The translations under genes were made by a program, and so were the position numbers. Shown in pieces: positions 1 through 9,014 of a stretch of DNA of 64,000 bases (the stretch's first letter is position 1; each line of letters opens with the position of its first letter). Below the pieces are notes generated by a model, which had not been told where the DNA came from, made no database searches, and saw nothing but the letters and a program-made list of their open reading frames with translations. Source of the DNA: Roseovarius sp. (GTDB lineage Bacteria > Pseudomonadota > Alphaproteobacteria > Rhodobacterales > Rhodobacteraceae); the NCBI RefSeq assembly GCF_030373445.1, contig NZ_JAUCYU010000001.1:558001-622000 (forward strand), given 5' to 3'.

Positions 1-54
1 TCGGAGTGAGAGGATTCGAACCTCCGCCCCTGCCTTTCGAAGGCGCGTGCTCTA
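1..54 (-). pseudogene. Degenerate 3' fragment of tRNA-Pro; candidate att site
   Basis: Bases 1-26 are identical to the 3' end of the intact tRNA-Pro gene (21,089-21,114), in the same orientation. Weaker similarity, with one missing base and a few substitutions, continues to about base 54 (through the anticodon arm into the D arm). Beyond that the sequence is ordinary coding DNA, so no complete tRNA can fold here. The stop codon of the flanking dehydrogenase gene (52-54) falls inside the fragment. A truncated tRNA 3' copy at the far end of a block lying on the 3' side of the intact tRNA is what site-specific integration into a tRNA gene leaves behind. Sequence left of base 1 is not visible. 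Confidence 0.7.
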
Positions 55-1428
55 AAAGATCTTGCCTGGGTTCATGATCCCCAAGGGATCCAACGCGACC
101 TTGATCGCCGACATATACTCGGTCGAGTCGCCGAGTTCGCGCCTAAGCGCATCTTGTTTTCCTTGGCCGATCCCGTGCTCTCCGGTGCATGTTCCATCCA
201 TGCTCATGGCGAGATTGGCCAACCAACTGGCAAAGTCGAGGCCCAACTTCTTCTCGGATGTGCTGTCGGGATCGAGCAATACCAGCATATGGAAATTGCC
301 GTCCCCGACATGCCCGACTGTCGGGGCCAAGAGGCCAAGGCGCTGTGCCTCGGCCCCTGCAAGGCTGACACACTCGGAAAGTCTGGACAGCGGAACACAG
401 ACGTCTGTTGTATAGGCGAGACAACCGGGCCGCATTCGGAGGGCGGCCCACCATGCATCGTGGCGTGCCTGCCAAAGCTTGTTGCACTCCTCCGGCGCAT
501 CGACCGAAACAAGGTCGGTGGCGCCGTAGTCGGATACGATCTCTTCAAAGTTTTTCAGTTGCTCGGCGACGCTTGCGGGCGAACCGTGGAACTCGACCAG
601 CAGAATCGGCTGCTCGGGCAGTCCGGTATCCGAGTAGGCGTTGATCGCGCCCACTGTCAGTGCATCCATCAATTCCATCCTGGCGAGCGGGAGGCCAAAT
701 TGGATTGACGCGATCGCAGCGTCGCAGGCTGCCTCGATACTCGGGAAATGGCATCTCGCAACGGCAATCGCTTCGGGAATGCCGTGCAGGCGCAAAGTCA
801 GCTTCGTGATGATTCCAAGTGTCCCCTCTGCTCCGACCAACAGCCTGGTCAGATCATAGCCGGTTGCCGTCTTTCTCGCGCGGTTCGCGGTGCGGATGAT
901 CCGGCCATCCGGCATCACGGCTTCCAGGGCCAGCACGTTGTCCTTCATCGTACCGTACCTGACCGCGTTCGTGCCCGAGGCGCGGGTCGAGGCCATGCCA
1001 CCGAGCGTCGCGTCCGCGCCCGGGTCGATCGGAAAGAAAAGTCCCTGATCACGAAGGGCGAGATTCAATGCCTTACGCGTGATTCCAGGTTCGACTGTAC
1101 AGTCCAAATCGCGCGCGCCGATGCGCAGCACGCGGTTCATGCGCGTCATGTCCAGGCAAACGCCACCGAACGGGGCATTGACCTGCCCTTCGACCGACGT
1201 GCCGGCGCCAAACGGGATGATCGGGACCCCCAGTTCTCCGCAGACACTGACAACAAACGCAACCTCTTCGGCCGTTTCCGGAAAGATCACGAGATCAGGA
1301 GGTTCGGGCGGCACCCACGATGCCGTATTGGCATGCTGAGAGCGCAGGGTCGGGTTTGCGGAAAGCCGCTCCTTGAGGCGATCGCGCAAAGCGGCCGTCA
1401 CTTGATCGATCTTTATTGGTCGTTGCAC
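52..1428 (-). CDS. FAD-linked D-2-hydroxyacid (D-lactate type) dehydrogenase
   Basis: This belongs to the GlcD/Dld family of flavoenzymes, which oxidise D-lactate or related D-2-hydroxy acids to 2-oxo acids. The PCMH-type FAD-binding motif [10 protein letters not shown] lies near residue 75, followed by the [14 protein letters not shown] segment. The C-terminal half carries GHVGDGNFH and [13 protein letters not shown], typical of the metal and substrate site, and the protein ends in the usual NPGKIF. I chose the GTG at 1428 (458 residues) because a GGAGG ribosome-binding site sits five bases upstream; a GTG at 1476 would add 16 residues. It is divergent from the acyl-CoA dehydrogenase. A copy of the CCAAT direct-repeat motif lies about 50 bases upstream of the start. 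The exact substrate is not visible; a role in making 2-oxo acids for the neighbouring ferredoxin oxidoreductase is inferred. Confidence 0.88.
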   Translation of the reverse strand: MQRPIKIDQVTAALRDRLKERLSANPTLRSQHANTASWVPPEPPDLVIFPETAEEVAFVVSVCGELGVPIIPFGAGTSVEGQVNAPFGGVCLDMTRMNRVLRIGARDLDCTVEPGITRKALNLALRDQGLFFPIDPGADATLGGMASTRASGTNAVRYGTMKDNVLALEAVMPDGRIIRTANRARKTATGYDLTRLLVGAEGTLGIITKLTLRLHGIPEAIAVARCHFPSIEAACDAAIASIQFGLPLARMELMDALTVGAINAYSDTGLPEQPILLVEFHGSPASVAEQLKNFEEIVSDYGATDLVSVDAPEECNKLWQARHDAWWAALRMRPGCLAYTTDVCVPLSRLSECVSLAGAEAQRLGLLAPTVGHVGDGNFHMLVLLDPDSTSEKKLGLDFASWLANLAMSMDGTCTGEHGIGQGKQDALRRELGDSTEYMSAIKVALDPLGIMNPGKIF

Positions 1429-1478
1429 GGCAGCCTCCGGTCCCTTGCCGCGAGAGAACCGAACAAGGACCGGCACTG

Positions 1479-1497
1479 TATTGGCAAAAATTGGACC
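1479..1497 (-). promoter_or_regulatory. Candidate operator, CCAAT direct repeat (copy 1)
   Basis: Read on the minus strand this is GGTCCAATTTTTGCCAATA, two CCAAT half-sites ten bases apart. It lies in the divergent promoter region between the FAD dehydrogenase and the acyl-CoA dehydrogenase. Three related copies occur at 8,995, 11,303 and 12,212, each in an intergenic region of the same gene block. Tandem half-sites one helical turn apart suit an AraC-family regulator such as the one at 11,324-12,175. Confidence 0.55.
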
Positions 1498-1584
1498 GCG
1501 CCCTCCTCACACCGATCAAGAAAATCCAATCCATGCCTCTGCTTGAAGTTTAGACCCGGAAGGACGCAACGATGGAGACCCTGG

Positions 1585-2721
1585 ATGCTGCCGAACGAAG
1601 AACAGTTAGCTGTGCGGGACATGGCCTCGCGGTTTGCACGCGACGAGCTTGTCCCGAAGGCAGCAGATTGGGATCGCGACCGGGTTTTCCCGAAGGACGT
1701 GTTTCGTCAGATGGGCGCCCTTGGTTTCCTGGGGATGCTGGTCCCCGAGGAGCATGGCGGCGCAATAACCGACCATGTCGCCTATGCGCTCGCACTGGAA
1801 GAAGTCGCAGCCGGATGCGGCGCGGTGTCCACGGTGATGTCCGTGCACAATTCCGTCGCCTGCGTACCGGTCCTGCGCTACGGGACCGAAGCGCAGAAAT
1901 CCGAATGGCTGGAGCCGATGGCCAGAGGCGAAGCACTTGGCGCCTTCTGCCTGACCGAACCGCATGCCGGATCCGACGCCTCGGCCCTGCGGACACGGGC
2001 GCGGCGGACCAATACGGGATGGGTCCTGGACGGGGTGAAACAGTTCATCACCTCGGGCGCCAATGCCGACGTCGCGATCGTCTTTGCCGTCACCGATCCC
2101 GATGCGGACAAGCGGGGCATTTCCGCGTTTATCGTTCCGACCTCGACGCCGGGATACCGGGTTGCCTCGGTCGAGCGGAAGCTGGGACAGCATCTTTCGG
2201 ACACCGCGCAGATCGTGTTCGAAGGGATGGAGTTGCCGCAGGAGGCGTTGTTGGGCACTGAGGGCGAGGGGTACCGGATTGCGCTTTCGAACCTCGAAGG
2301 CGGGCGTATCGGGATCGGGGCGCAGGCGGTCGGCATGGCACGCGCGGCGCTGGGGGCCGCGCTGGCCTATTCGCAGGAACGGACCAGCATGGGATCAAAG
2401 CTGATCGACCATCAGGCCGTCGCGTTTCGCCTTGCCGACATGGCGACCGAGGTGGAGGCGGCTCGTCAACTGGTTCTTCATGCCGCCGACCTGCGGAATG
2501 CCGGGCAGCCGGCGTTGCAGGCGGCGTCGATGGCCAAACTGTTCGCGTCGGAAATGGCGGAACGGGTCACGTCGGCCGCGATCCAGTGCTTCGGCGGGTA
2601 CGGCTACGTCGAGGATTACCCCGTCGGCCGAATCTGGCGCGATGTTCGGGTCTGCCAGATCTACGAGGGCACGAGCGATGTGCAGCGCATGGTCATCGCC
2701 CGCAGTCTGGCCGCCGGTTGA
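1585..2721 (+). CDS. Acyl-CoA dehydrogenase (short/branched-chain type)
   Basis: This is an FAD-dependent acyl-CoA dehydrogenase that makes 2,3-enoyl-CoA and passes electrons to an electron-transfer flavoprotein. It has 378 residues, normal for the family. Signatures are [12 protein letters not shown] with the following [11 protein letters not shown] block, and the C-terminal [14 protein letters not shown] segment carrying the catalytic glutamate. I start at the ATG at 1585, where the family-typical N-terminus begins ([17 protein letters not shown]) with a GGAG upstream; the open frame continues 5' but that part has no homologous character. It converges on the TRAP permease gene with a three-base gap. 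In context it would act on the acyl-CoA made by the neighbouring 2-oxoacid:ferredoxin oxidoreductase, as in leucine or isoleucine breakdown. This assignment is inferred. Confidence 0.93.
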   Translation: MLPNEEQLAVRDMASRFARDELVPKAADWDRDRVFPKDVFRQMGALGFLGMLVPEEHGGAITDHVAYALALEEVAAGCGAVSTVMSVHNSVACVPVLRYGTEAQKSEWLEPMARGEALGAFCLTEPHAGSDASALRTRARRTNTGWVLDGVKQFITSGANADVAIVFAVTDPDADKRGISAFIVPTSTPGYRVASVERKLGQHLSDTAQIVFEGMELPQEALLGTEGEGYRIALSNLEGGRIGIGAQAVGMARAALGAALAYSQERTSMGSKLIDHQAVAFRLADMATEVEAARQLVLHAADLRNAGQPALQAASMAKLFASEMAERVTSAAIQCFGGYGYVEDYPVGRIWRDVRVCQIYEGTSDVQRMVIARSLAAG

Positions 2722-2724
2722 CGC

Positions 2725-4311
2725 CTAGAGTTCGGGCAGCTGGATCGAGGCCGGGCTGACCGGCGCGGGCGGGTCGGGCATGTGCCTGACGATGCCGGGC
2801 CAGATGATGATCGCCGCGATCACCGCCATGTTGATCGCCACGAAGACAAGCGAGCCGCGATAGATTTCGGCGGTCGAGACACCCTCGCTGCCTGTCCTGG
2901 CCGGCGCGACCGAGCGCAGGAAGAACAGCGAAAAGCCGAAAGGCGGCGTCAGGAACGAGGTCTGCAGGTTCAGGCTGAGGATGATGCCGAACCAGATCGG
3001 GTCGATGCCGAGCGCCTTGGCGGGACCGACGAGCAAGGGCACGAGGATGAAGGCGATTTCGAAGAAGTCGAGGAAGCAGCCGAGGATAAAGACAAGAAGC
3101 GTGACGAAGATCAGGAAACCCGTGGTTTCCCCCGGCAGGGAGAGCAGCAGTTGTTCGATCCAGACGTTGCCGCCGATGCCGTAGAACGTCAGCCCGAAGA
3201 CCCGCGCCCCGATCAGGATGAACATCACGAAGGCCGACAGGCGCGCCGTTGCGGTCAGCGCATGGCGCAGCAGGTTGAGCGTCAGCTTGCGCCGCAGCGC
3301 CGCGAGAAACAAAGCCCCCGTGGCCCCCATGGCGCCGCCTTCGGTCGGTGTCGCGATGCCGAGGAAGATGGTTCCGAGCACAAGAAAGATCAGTGTCAGC
3401 GGCGGGATCAGGACCTGGATCGCCTCGAACGCCAGGGGGGAGAGCCACGGACGCGCGAGTCTTCGATCGAAGGCAGCATAGACAAGCAGCGCGGCGACGG
3501 CGGCGGCCCCGGCGGTGACGAGGCGAAGCTCGGGTGTCATCGTGGCCGGCAGGACATGCCGCAGCCCGATGCCGAGCGCCGTTGCGGCGGCGAAGGCAAG
3601 GATCAGCGAGGTCAGGCCGCCGCGAAACCGGCGCGCCTCGGGCGGCAGGGCCGGAAGCCAGTGCGGGCGGATCAGTGAAACAGCCAGGATCACCAGGGCG
3701 TAGAGCGCGATCAGCAGCGCAGACGGCGCCAGCGCCCCGCGATACATCGCGCCCACGGACTGGCCCAGCTGGTCGGCCATCACGATCAGCACCAGCGACG
3801 GCGGCAGGATCTGCGCCAGCGTGCCAGACGCGGCGATGACCCCCGAGGCGAAGGCGGGCCGGTAGCCGTAGCGCAGCATCACCGGCAGGGAGATCAGCCC
3901 CATGGCGATGACCGAAGCAGCGACGATTCCGGTGGTCGCCGCCAGCAACGCCCCGACGAAAAGCACCGCATAGGCCACGCCGCCGCGCAGGGGGCCAAAG
4001 ATCTGGCCCGCCGTTTCCAGCAGGTCTTCTGCCATGCCGGTGCGTTCGAGGATCATGCCGAGGAAAGTGAAGAACGGGATCGCCAGCAACGTCTCGTTCG
4101 ACATGATGCCGAAGATCCGTTCGGGGTGGGACTGCAGGAGTATCCATGACAGGTGGATCTCGGGCGATATCTCGCCCAGCCCGACGCCGATGGCAAAGAA
4201 GATCAGCCCGCCCGCGGCCAGGGTCAGCGCCACGGGATAGCCCAGAAGCAGCGCGCCCATGACCGAAAGGAACATCACCGGGGCCAGATTGTGGGTCAGA
4301 AGCTCGATCAT
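2725..4311 (-). CDS. dctM: TRAP transporter large permease (DctM)
   Basis: This is the large membrane subunit of a tripartite ATP-independent periplasmic transporter. It has 528 residues and many hydrophobic segments. Family motifs visible are ASGTLAQILPPSLVLIVMADQLG near the middle, GIATPTEGGAMGATGALFLA after the long central loop, and LQTSFLTPPFGFSLFFLR near the C-terminus. The start MIELLTHNLAP at 4,311 overlaps the end of dctQ by four bases; the open frame continues upstream only as a shadow of dctQ. Length above 500 residues, from the extra central segment, is usual for the larger DctM subgroup. It is the last gene of the minus-strand operon that begins at the ferredoxin oxidoreductase. 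Confidence 0.93.
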   Translation of the reverse strand: MIELLTHNLAPVMFLSVMGALLLGYPVALTLAAGGLIFFAIGVGLGEISPEIHLSWILLQSHPERIFGIMSNETLLAIPFFTFLGMILERTGMAEDLLETAGQIFGPLRGGVAYAVLFVGALLAATTGIVAASVIAMGLISLPVMLRYGYRPAFASGVIAASGTLAQILPPSLVLIVMADQLGQSVGAMYRGALAPSALLIALYALVILAVSLIRPHWLPALPPEARRFRGGLTSLILAFAAATALGIGLRHVLPATMTPELRLVTAGAAAVAALLVYAAFDRRLARPWLSPLAFEAIQVLIPPLTLIFLVLGTIFLGIATPTEGGAMGATGALFLAALRRKLTLNLLRHALTATARLSAFVMFILIGARVFGLTFYGIGGNVWIEQLLLSLPGETTGFLIFVTLLVFILGCFLDFFEIAFILVPLLVGPAKALGIDPIWFGIILSLNLQTSFLTPPFGFSLFFLRSVAPARTGSEGVSTAEIYRGSLVFVAINMAVIAAIIIWPGIVRHMPDPPAPVSPASIQLPEL

Positions 4312-4847
4312 GTCCGCGCGGCTCCGGGGCGGGAGAGGACGGTGCGGACGAGCTCCGCCAGCGCCTGCAGGGTCAGCAGGGCGAAGCCGGCCAGGATCAG
4401 CATCTTGGCAGGCCACAGGGGCAGGCCGCCCGCGCTGGCGGACACCTCTCCGGACCGGAGCGAGCGGAGCGCCCAGGGTGCGCAGAGCCATAGCATCAGC
4501 AGACAGAAAGGCAGCAGCGCAATCAGGTGCCCGGCAAGGTCGATCCGCCACCGGGCGCGGTCCGAGAAGCGTCCGGCAAGGACGTCGATCCGGACATGTT
4601 CGCCACGCTGAAGCACCCATGGCGCGGCCAGCATGAAGACCGCTCCGAAAAGATACCATTGCAGTTCCAGCAGCCCGTTCGAGGCCCGCGGCAACGGCAG
4701 CCAGTCCGGCAGACCGTTGCCGAGGAAGCGCACAAGCGCGTTGTAGGCCGACACCAGTACGGCCAGCAGGACAAGCCAACTCACCGCCTCTCCGCAGGCG
4801 GCGGTCAGCCGGTCGACCGCGGTCACGGCGGCCCGTAACAGCCTCAT
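4308..4847 (-). CDS. dctQ: TRAP transporter small permease (DctQ)
   Basis: This is the small membrane subunit of the TRAP transporter, about 179 residues with four hydrophobic segments. The signature LLELQWYLFGAVFMLA followed by GEHVRIDV is typical of DctQ. I prefer the ATG at 4,847 (MRLLRAAV), which follows a purine-rich AAGGGGGGAG. An ATG at 4,868 would add seven residues and overlap the upstream alaX-like stop as ATGA, so it is also possible. It overlaps dctM by four bases. Confidence 0.9.
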   Translation of the reverse strand: MRLLRAAVTAVDRLTAACGEAVSWLVLLAVLVSAYNALVRFLGNGLPDWLPLPRASNGLLELQWYLFGAVFMLAAPWVLQRGEHVRIDVLAGRFSDRARWRIDLAGHLIALLPFCLLMLWLCAPWALRSLRSGEVSASAGGLPLWPAKMLILAGFALLTLQALAELVRTVLSRPGAART

Positions 4848-4867
4848 CTCTCCCCCCTTTCGCCGCA

Positions 4868-5578
4868 TCAGGACATCAGCCCGATCCGGATGCGCCGGTT
4901 CTGCCGACCCTTGTTTTCCACCTTCAGGACGCGCACCGGGCGGATCGCGCCGGTGTCGGTGACATGCGTTCCGCCGCAGGCCTGCCGGTCCAGCCCCGCG
5001 ATCTCGATCACGCGGATCATGCCGTCCTCGGTCGGCGGCGGGGCCACGGATTTCGACCGGATCAGTCCCGGTTCCGCTTCAGCTTCGGCGCGGTCGACGT
5101 AGAGTGCGCGGACAGGTAGAGCCTGGCGCCGCACCTCTGCAATTGCGCCCTCCAGCGCGCGCAGGCGGTCGTTGTCGGCGCCCGGCAGGTCGAAGTCGAG
5201 CCGCGCCGTCCCGTCGCCTGCCAGCTGTGCGCCGGTCACCAGCGCCCCGTCGAAGTCGCGGAAGACCAGCGCGTTGAGGATATGGGTGGCGGTATGCAGC
5301 TCGCTCATCAGGCGACGGAAGTCCGGGTCGACGTCAAGCGTCACCTCGCGCTCTGCCCCAAGGTCTTCCGCCAGGGTCAGCCAGGGGCTATGGCCGATGC
5401 CGATCTCTGCGATCTCGGTGCTGCGCCCGCCGACGGTCGCGGTGCCCCGGTCGGCAGGCTGGCCGCCGCCGCCGGGATAGAACGGGCTGGATGCGACGCG
5501 AATGCGTGGGCCGTCGTATTCCAGAACCTCGGTGTCATGCGACAGATGCGCGGGGTTGTGATGATAGATCGGGAACAT
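4868..5578 (-). CDS. AlaX-like alanyl-tRNA editing protein
   Basis: This is a free-standing homologue of the AlaRS editing domain, the family that hydrolyses mischarged Ser- or Gly-tRNA(Ala). It has 236 residues. The zinc-binding signature is present in both halves: HTATH near residue 95 and CGGTH near residue 211. The GGGGQPADRG segment near residue 37 is the usual AlaX N-terminal motif. The gene lies nine bases downstream of the ferredoxin oxidoreductase and directly upstream of dctQM, an unexpected place for a translation quality-control gene. No role in the catabolic pathway can be read from the sequence. Confidence 0.88.
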   Translation of the reverse strand: MFPIYHHNPAHLSHDTEVLEYDGPRIRVASSPFYPGGGGQPADRGTATVGGRSTEIAEIGIGHSPWLTLAEDLGAEREVTLDVDPDFRRLMSELHTATHILNALVFRDFDGALVTGAQLAGDGTARLDFDLPGADNDRLRALEGAIAEVRRQALPVRALYVDRAEAEAEPGLIRSKSVAPPPTEDGMIRVIEIAGLDRQACGGTHVTDTGAIRPVRVLKVENKGRQNRRIRIGLMS

Positions 5579-5587
5579 ACCGTGTCC

Positions 5588-8500
5588 TCAGGCGCTGTCG
5601 ACAAACAAGGGCAGGCGGGCAGACCATTCATTCTCGACCCGCGCCAGAGCCGCAGCCTTGACCGGACCGTAGCCGCGCACCTCGCCGCCGAGCCGGAGAA
5701 GCGCCACGGCCTCATCCGCCTTTTCTTCGGTGACCGTCGCGGCGAGCGCGGCGATGATCCCCTCGTACCGGGCGATCAGGTCACGCTCCGCGCGGCGTTC
5801 GTGGGTTCGCCCAAAGGGATCGAACGGGGTACCGCGCAGGGCCTTGCCGTGCCGCAGCAGGCGGAACCCGGTGGTCATCCAGGCCCCGAAGGCCCTCTTT
5901 TTCGGACGGCCCCGCGAGTCGGTTCCCGGCAGCATCGGCGGGGCGAGGTGATAGCGCAGACGCGTGGTTCCGCCGGTCTGTGCGGCGATCCGCGCGGGCA
6001 GGTCCGACGCGGCGTGCAGGCGGGCGACCTCGTATTCGTCCTTGTAGGCCATGATCCGGTAAAGCGCCTGTGCCGCCGTCGCCCGCAGGGCGGCGCGGGT
6101 GTCGGCCGCGACGGCGGCGCTGTCCAGGGGGGCAAGCGCGGCGCGGTATCGGGCGGCGTAGGCGGCGTTCTGGTACGCGGTCAGCCGAGTCGCATAGTCT
6201 TCGACCGTCAGCGGCGGTGCCGGGGTGTAGAGGCCGGCAGTGGCCCGCGTGGCCGCCGGATCGGCGGCGAAACGGCGGCCGATGCGGAAGGCGGCGAGGT
6301 TGAGATCCACCGCCGTGCCGACTGCGCGGATCGCAGCCTCGATGGTGTCGGGCGGCAGGGGCAGGGCGCCGGTCTGCACCGCGTGACCCAGCAGGATTGC
6401 ATTCGCGCCGATCGTGTCGCCCAGCAGGGCATCGGCAAGGGCGGTCGCGGGCACGCGGGCGACATTGTCGCCGAACCGCGCGGCCAGGGTCCGGTCGATC
6501 TGGTCGGCCGGCAGCTCGTAATCCGGGTCACGCACGAAATCGGCCGAGGGGGCGACATCGGCCTCGACGCACGCGCGTGTGGCGGGACCGCACAGGCGCA
6601 GCACGTCGTCGCCCGCCGTCACAAGCGCGTCGGCCCCGATCAGCAGGTCGGCTTCCCCGGCGACGATGCGCATGGCGGTCACGTCCATGCCCTCGGGCGC
6701 CAGCCGGATCTGGCTGACCACCGGGCCGCCCTTCTGCGCGAGCCCAATCATGTCGAGTACGTTGACCTTGCGCCCCGCGAGCCCGGCCGCGCGTCCGATG
6801 ACCGCGCCAAGCGACACGACCCCGGTGCCGCCGGTTCCGGCGATGACGAGGTCATGCGGGATCGAGGTGTCAGACGCCGGAGGCGGCGGGAGGTCCACTT
6901 CCGGCACCGCCCTCGCGGCGAACGTCGCGACCGGGTCGACCTCGACCGTCACGAAGCTGGGACAGAAACCTTTCAGGCATGAGTAGTCGAGATTGCAGGC
7001 CGACTGGTCGACCGTCCGTTTCGTGCCGAGCGGCGTGGCGAGCGGCCGGATCGCGACGCAGTTCGACTGCACGCCGCAGTCGCCACAACCCTCGCAGACA
7101 TCCGGGTCTATGAAGACCCGCTGGCGGGGCGTCTCGATCAGTCCGCGCTTACGCTTGCGGCGCTTTTCGGTCGCGCAGCCCTGGTCGTAGACGATGACTG
7201 TCATGCCTTGCGTGGCGCGGAATTCCTTCTGGACGGTGTCGAGCGTGTCGCGGTGATGCAGGGTCGTGCCGGGGGTCAGCGTCACACCCCTATAACGCGC
7301 CAAGTCTTCGGTCACGACTGCGACCTTGCGGGCTTTTTCGGCCCAGACCTGCGCGACGATGGCAGGCACATCGAGCCCGCCCTCGTTCGTCTGCCCGCCG
7401 GTCATCGCGACGGCGTCGTTGAAGAGGATCTTGTAGGTGATGTTCACCCCGGCCGCCGCCGCCGCGCGGATGGCCAGCAGACCGGAGTGGTTGTAGGTGC
7501 CGTCGCCGAGATTGGCAAAAACGTGATCGGTACCGACAAAGGGCGCCTGTCCGATCCACCCCGTGCCTTCACCGCCCATCTGGGAATAGAAGCCGGTTTC
7601 ACGATCCATCCACTGGGCCATGAAGTGGCACCCGATGCCGGCCAGCGCGCGGCTGCCATCCGGCACACGGGTCGAGGTGGAATGCGGGCAGCCGGCGCAG
7701 AAATAGGGCGTCCGGCGGGGCAGGGTCGAAATCTGGGGCACAGCGCGGCGGGCCGACAACCGCGCCGAGATCGCGGCGCCGTCAGGCAGGGCGCGGGCGG
7801 CGATAGCAGCGGCGATGATCAGGGCATCGAGGTCGCCGGTTTCGGGAAAAAGCTCTTGGTCGTGGCGGTCGCGGCGGCCTTCGACAGTCGGGCGGGCGGG
7901 GGCGTTGTAAAGCGCCGCGCGGACCTGGTCCTCGAGGATGGCGGCCTTCTCCTCGACCACGAGGATGGCGTCGAGCCCCTGAGCAAATTCACGGATCGCC
8001 TGCGCATCCAGCGGCCAGACCAGCCCGGCCTTGAAGATCCGCACTTCGGCCTCGGCGCCCTCGTCGGCGATCTCGGCAAGTGCCTGCCGGGTGTCGAGCC
8101 AGGATTTGCCCGCCGTCACGATGCCGAGCCGCGGCGCACGGCCGCGCGTTTCCACCCGGTTCAGGCCGTTGGCGCGGGCAAAGGATACGGCCGCCGGCAG
8201 ACGGTGACGGATGAGCCGCGCCTCCTGCTCCTGTGGGGTGTCGGTGGCGCGGATCGACACGCCCTCCGCCGGAAGAACCACATCGTTGGGGGTCACCGGC
8301 GGCGGCATCGTGCCGCCGGCGATCACCGGGGCGGAGGCGTCCATCGTGTCGATCAGGCACTTGAGTCCGACCCAGACCCCGGCAAAGCGCGACATCCCGA
8401 TCCCGGCAAGGCCGTAGTCGATCACCTCCTGCACCGTCGCGGGGAACAGCAGCGGCATGCCGACATGCCGCGCAATCAGGTCCGACCAGTTGGGCAGGGT

Positions 8501-8941
8501 CGAGGATTTGCAGGTGTGATCGTCGCCCAGCAGCGCCAGCACCCCGCCGCGCGGTGCGGTGCCCGCGTGGTTGGCATGGCGCAGCGCGTCGGTGGCCCGG
8601 TCGACACCCGGGGCCTTGGCGTACCAGTAGCCGGTGACGCCGTCGTAGTCGGTCGGATCGGCAAGGCCCACCTGCTGGCTGCCCCAGACGGCGGTCGCGG
8701 CCAGTTCTTCGTTCAGGCCGGGCTGAAACACGACGTCCTCGACCCCCTTGATCCGCTTGGTCAGCGTCCGGTCGAAGCCCGACAGCGGCGACCCCCGATA
8801 GCCTGAACAGAAGGCGCCGGTCCGGTGCCCGTCCGCATGATCGCGGGCGATCTGCAGGGGCGGCAGTTCGGCCAGTGCCTCGACGCCGTTCAGGTACCGG
8901 ATCTCTTCGGCCCCCGGCATCGGGTCCTTCTCGCGCTGCAT
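5588..8941 (-). CDS. Indolepyruvate-type 2-oxoacid:ferredoxin oxidoreductase, fused subunits
   Basis: This 1,117-residue enzyme belongs to the fused IorA/IorB family. Members convert aryl- or branched-chain 2-oxo acids plus CoA to acyl-CoA and CO2 while reducing ferredoxin. The N-terminal half carries the pyrimidine-binding region (CSGYRGSPLSGFD). The TPP-binding core has CAGCPHST and GDGTYNHSG. Then come [4Fe-4S] cysteines CEGCGDCGVQSNC with the later CLKGFC. The C-terminal gamma domain begins DLVIAGTGGTGVVSLGAVIG. The start at 8,941 has GGAGG seven bases upstream; an ATG 42 bases earlier has no such site. The promoter region holds copy 2 of the CCAAT direct-repeat motif. It heads a tight operon with alaX-like, dctQ and dctM. 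I infer it is the central enzyme of this block. Confidence 0.93.
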   Translation of the reverse strand: MQREKDPMPGAEEIRYLNGVEALAELPPLQIARDHADGHRTGAFCSGYRGSPLSGFDRTLTKRIKGVEDVVFQPGLNEELAATAVWGSQQVGLADPTDYDGVTGYWYAKAPGVDRATDALRHANHAGTAPRGGVLALLGDDHTCKSSTLPNWSDLIARHVGMPLLFPATVQEVIDYGLAGIGMSRFAGVWVGLKCLIDTMDASAPVIAGGTMPPPVTPNDVVLPAEGVSIRATDTPQEQEARLIRHRLPAAVSFARANGLNRVETRGRAPRLGIVTAGKSWLDTRQALAEIADEGAEAEVRIFKAGLVWPLDAQAIREFAQGLDAILVVEEKAAILEDQVRAALYNAPARPTVEGRRDRHDQELFPETGDLDALIIAAAIAARALPDGAAISARLSARRAVPQISTLPRRTPYFCAGCPHSTSTRVPDGSRALAGIGCHFMAQWMDRETGFYSQMGGEGTGWIGQAPFVGTDHVFANLGDGTYNHSGLLAIRAAAAAGVNITYKILFNDAVAMTGGQTNEGGLDVPAIVAQVWAEKARKVAVVTEDLARYRGVTLTPGTTLHHRDTLDTVQKEFRATQGMTVIVYDQGCATEKRRKRKRGLIETPRQRVFIDPDVCEGCGDCGVQSNCVAIRPLATPLGTKRTVDQSACNLDYSCLKGFCPSFVTVEVDPVATFAARAVPEVDLPPPPASDTSIPHDLVIAGTGGTGVVSLGAVIGRAAGLAGRKVNVLDMIGLAQKGGPVVSQIRLAPEGMDVTAMRIVAGEADLLIGADALVTAGDDVLRLCGPATRACVEADVAPSADFVRDPDYELPADQIDRTLAARFGDNVARVPATALADALLGDTIGANAILLGHAVQTGALPLPPDTIEAAIRAVGTAVDLNLAAFRIGRRFAADPAATRATAGLYTPAPPLTVEDYATRLTAYQNAAYAARYRAALAPLDSAAVAADTRAALRATAAQALYRIMAYKDEYEVARLHAASDLPARIAAQTGGTTRLRYHLAPPMLPGTDSRGRPKKRAFGAWMTTGFRLLRHGKALRGTPFDPFGRTHERRAERDLIARYEGIIAALAATVTEEKADEAVALLRLGGEVRGYGPVKAAALARVENEWSARLPLFVDSA

Positions 8942-8994
8942 GGTTCTTCTTCCTCCGGTCGTTCTCTTGGGGATAGGGCGCATGCGCGTTCGGG

Positions 8995-9014
8995 TATTGG
9001 CGAAAAATTGGGCC
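8995..9014 (-). promoter_or_regulatory. Candidate operator, CCAAT direct repeat (copy 2)
   Basis: The minus strand reads GGCCCAATTTTTCGCCAATA, two CCAAT half-sites eleven bases apart. It begins at the stop codon of the upstream SDR gene and lies 53 bases before the start of the ferredoxin oxidoreductase. This suggests an internal promoter for the second half of the TRAP gene block. It is nearly identical to copies 1 and 3. Confidence 0.55.

Noticed and set aside
748..1584. Long N-terminal extension of the acyl-CoA dehydrogenase frame
   Set aside because: It overlaps the FAD dehydrogenase gene on the other strand and has no acyl-CoA dehydrogenase character; the family N-terminus begins at 1,585.
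4312..4779. N-terminal extension of the DctM frame
   Set aside because: It overlaps dctQ in another frame and reads as a composition shadow. DctM proteins begin at MIELL.
5282..8806. Long plus-strand frames opposite the AlaX-like gene and the ferredoxin oxidoreductase
   Set aside because: They are antisense shadows rich in Arg, Gly and His with no motifs.
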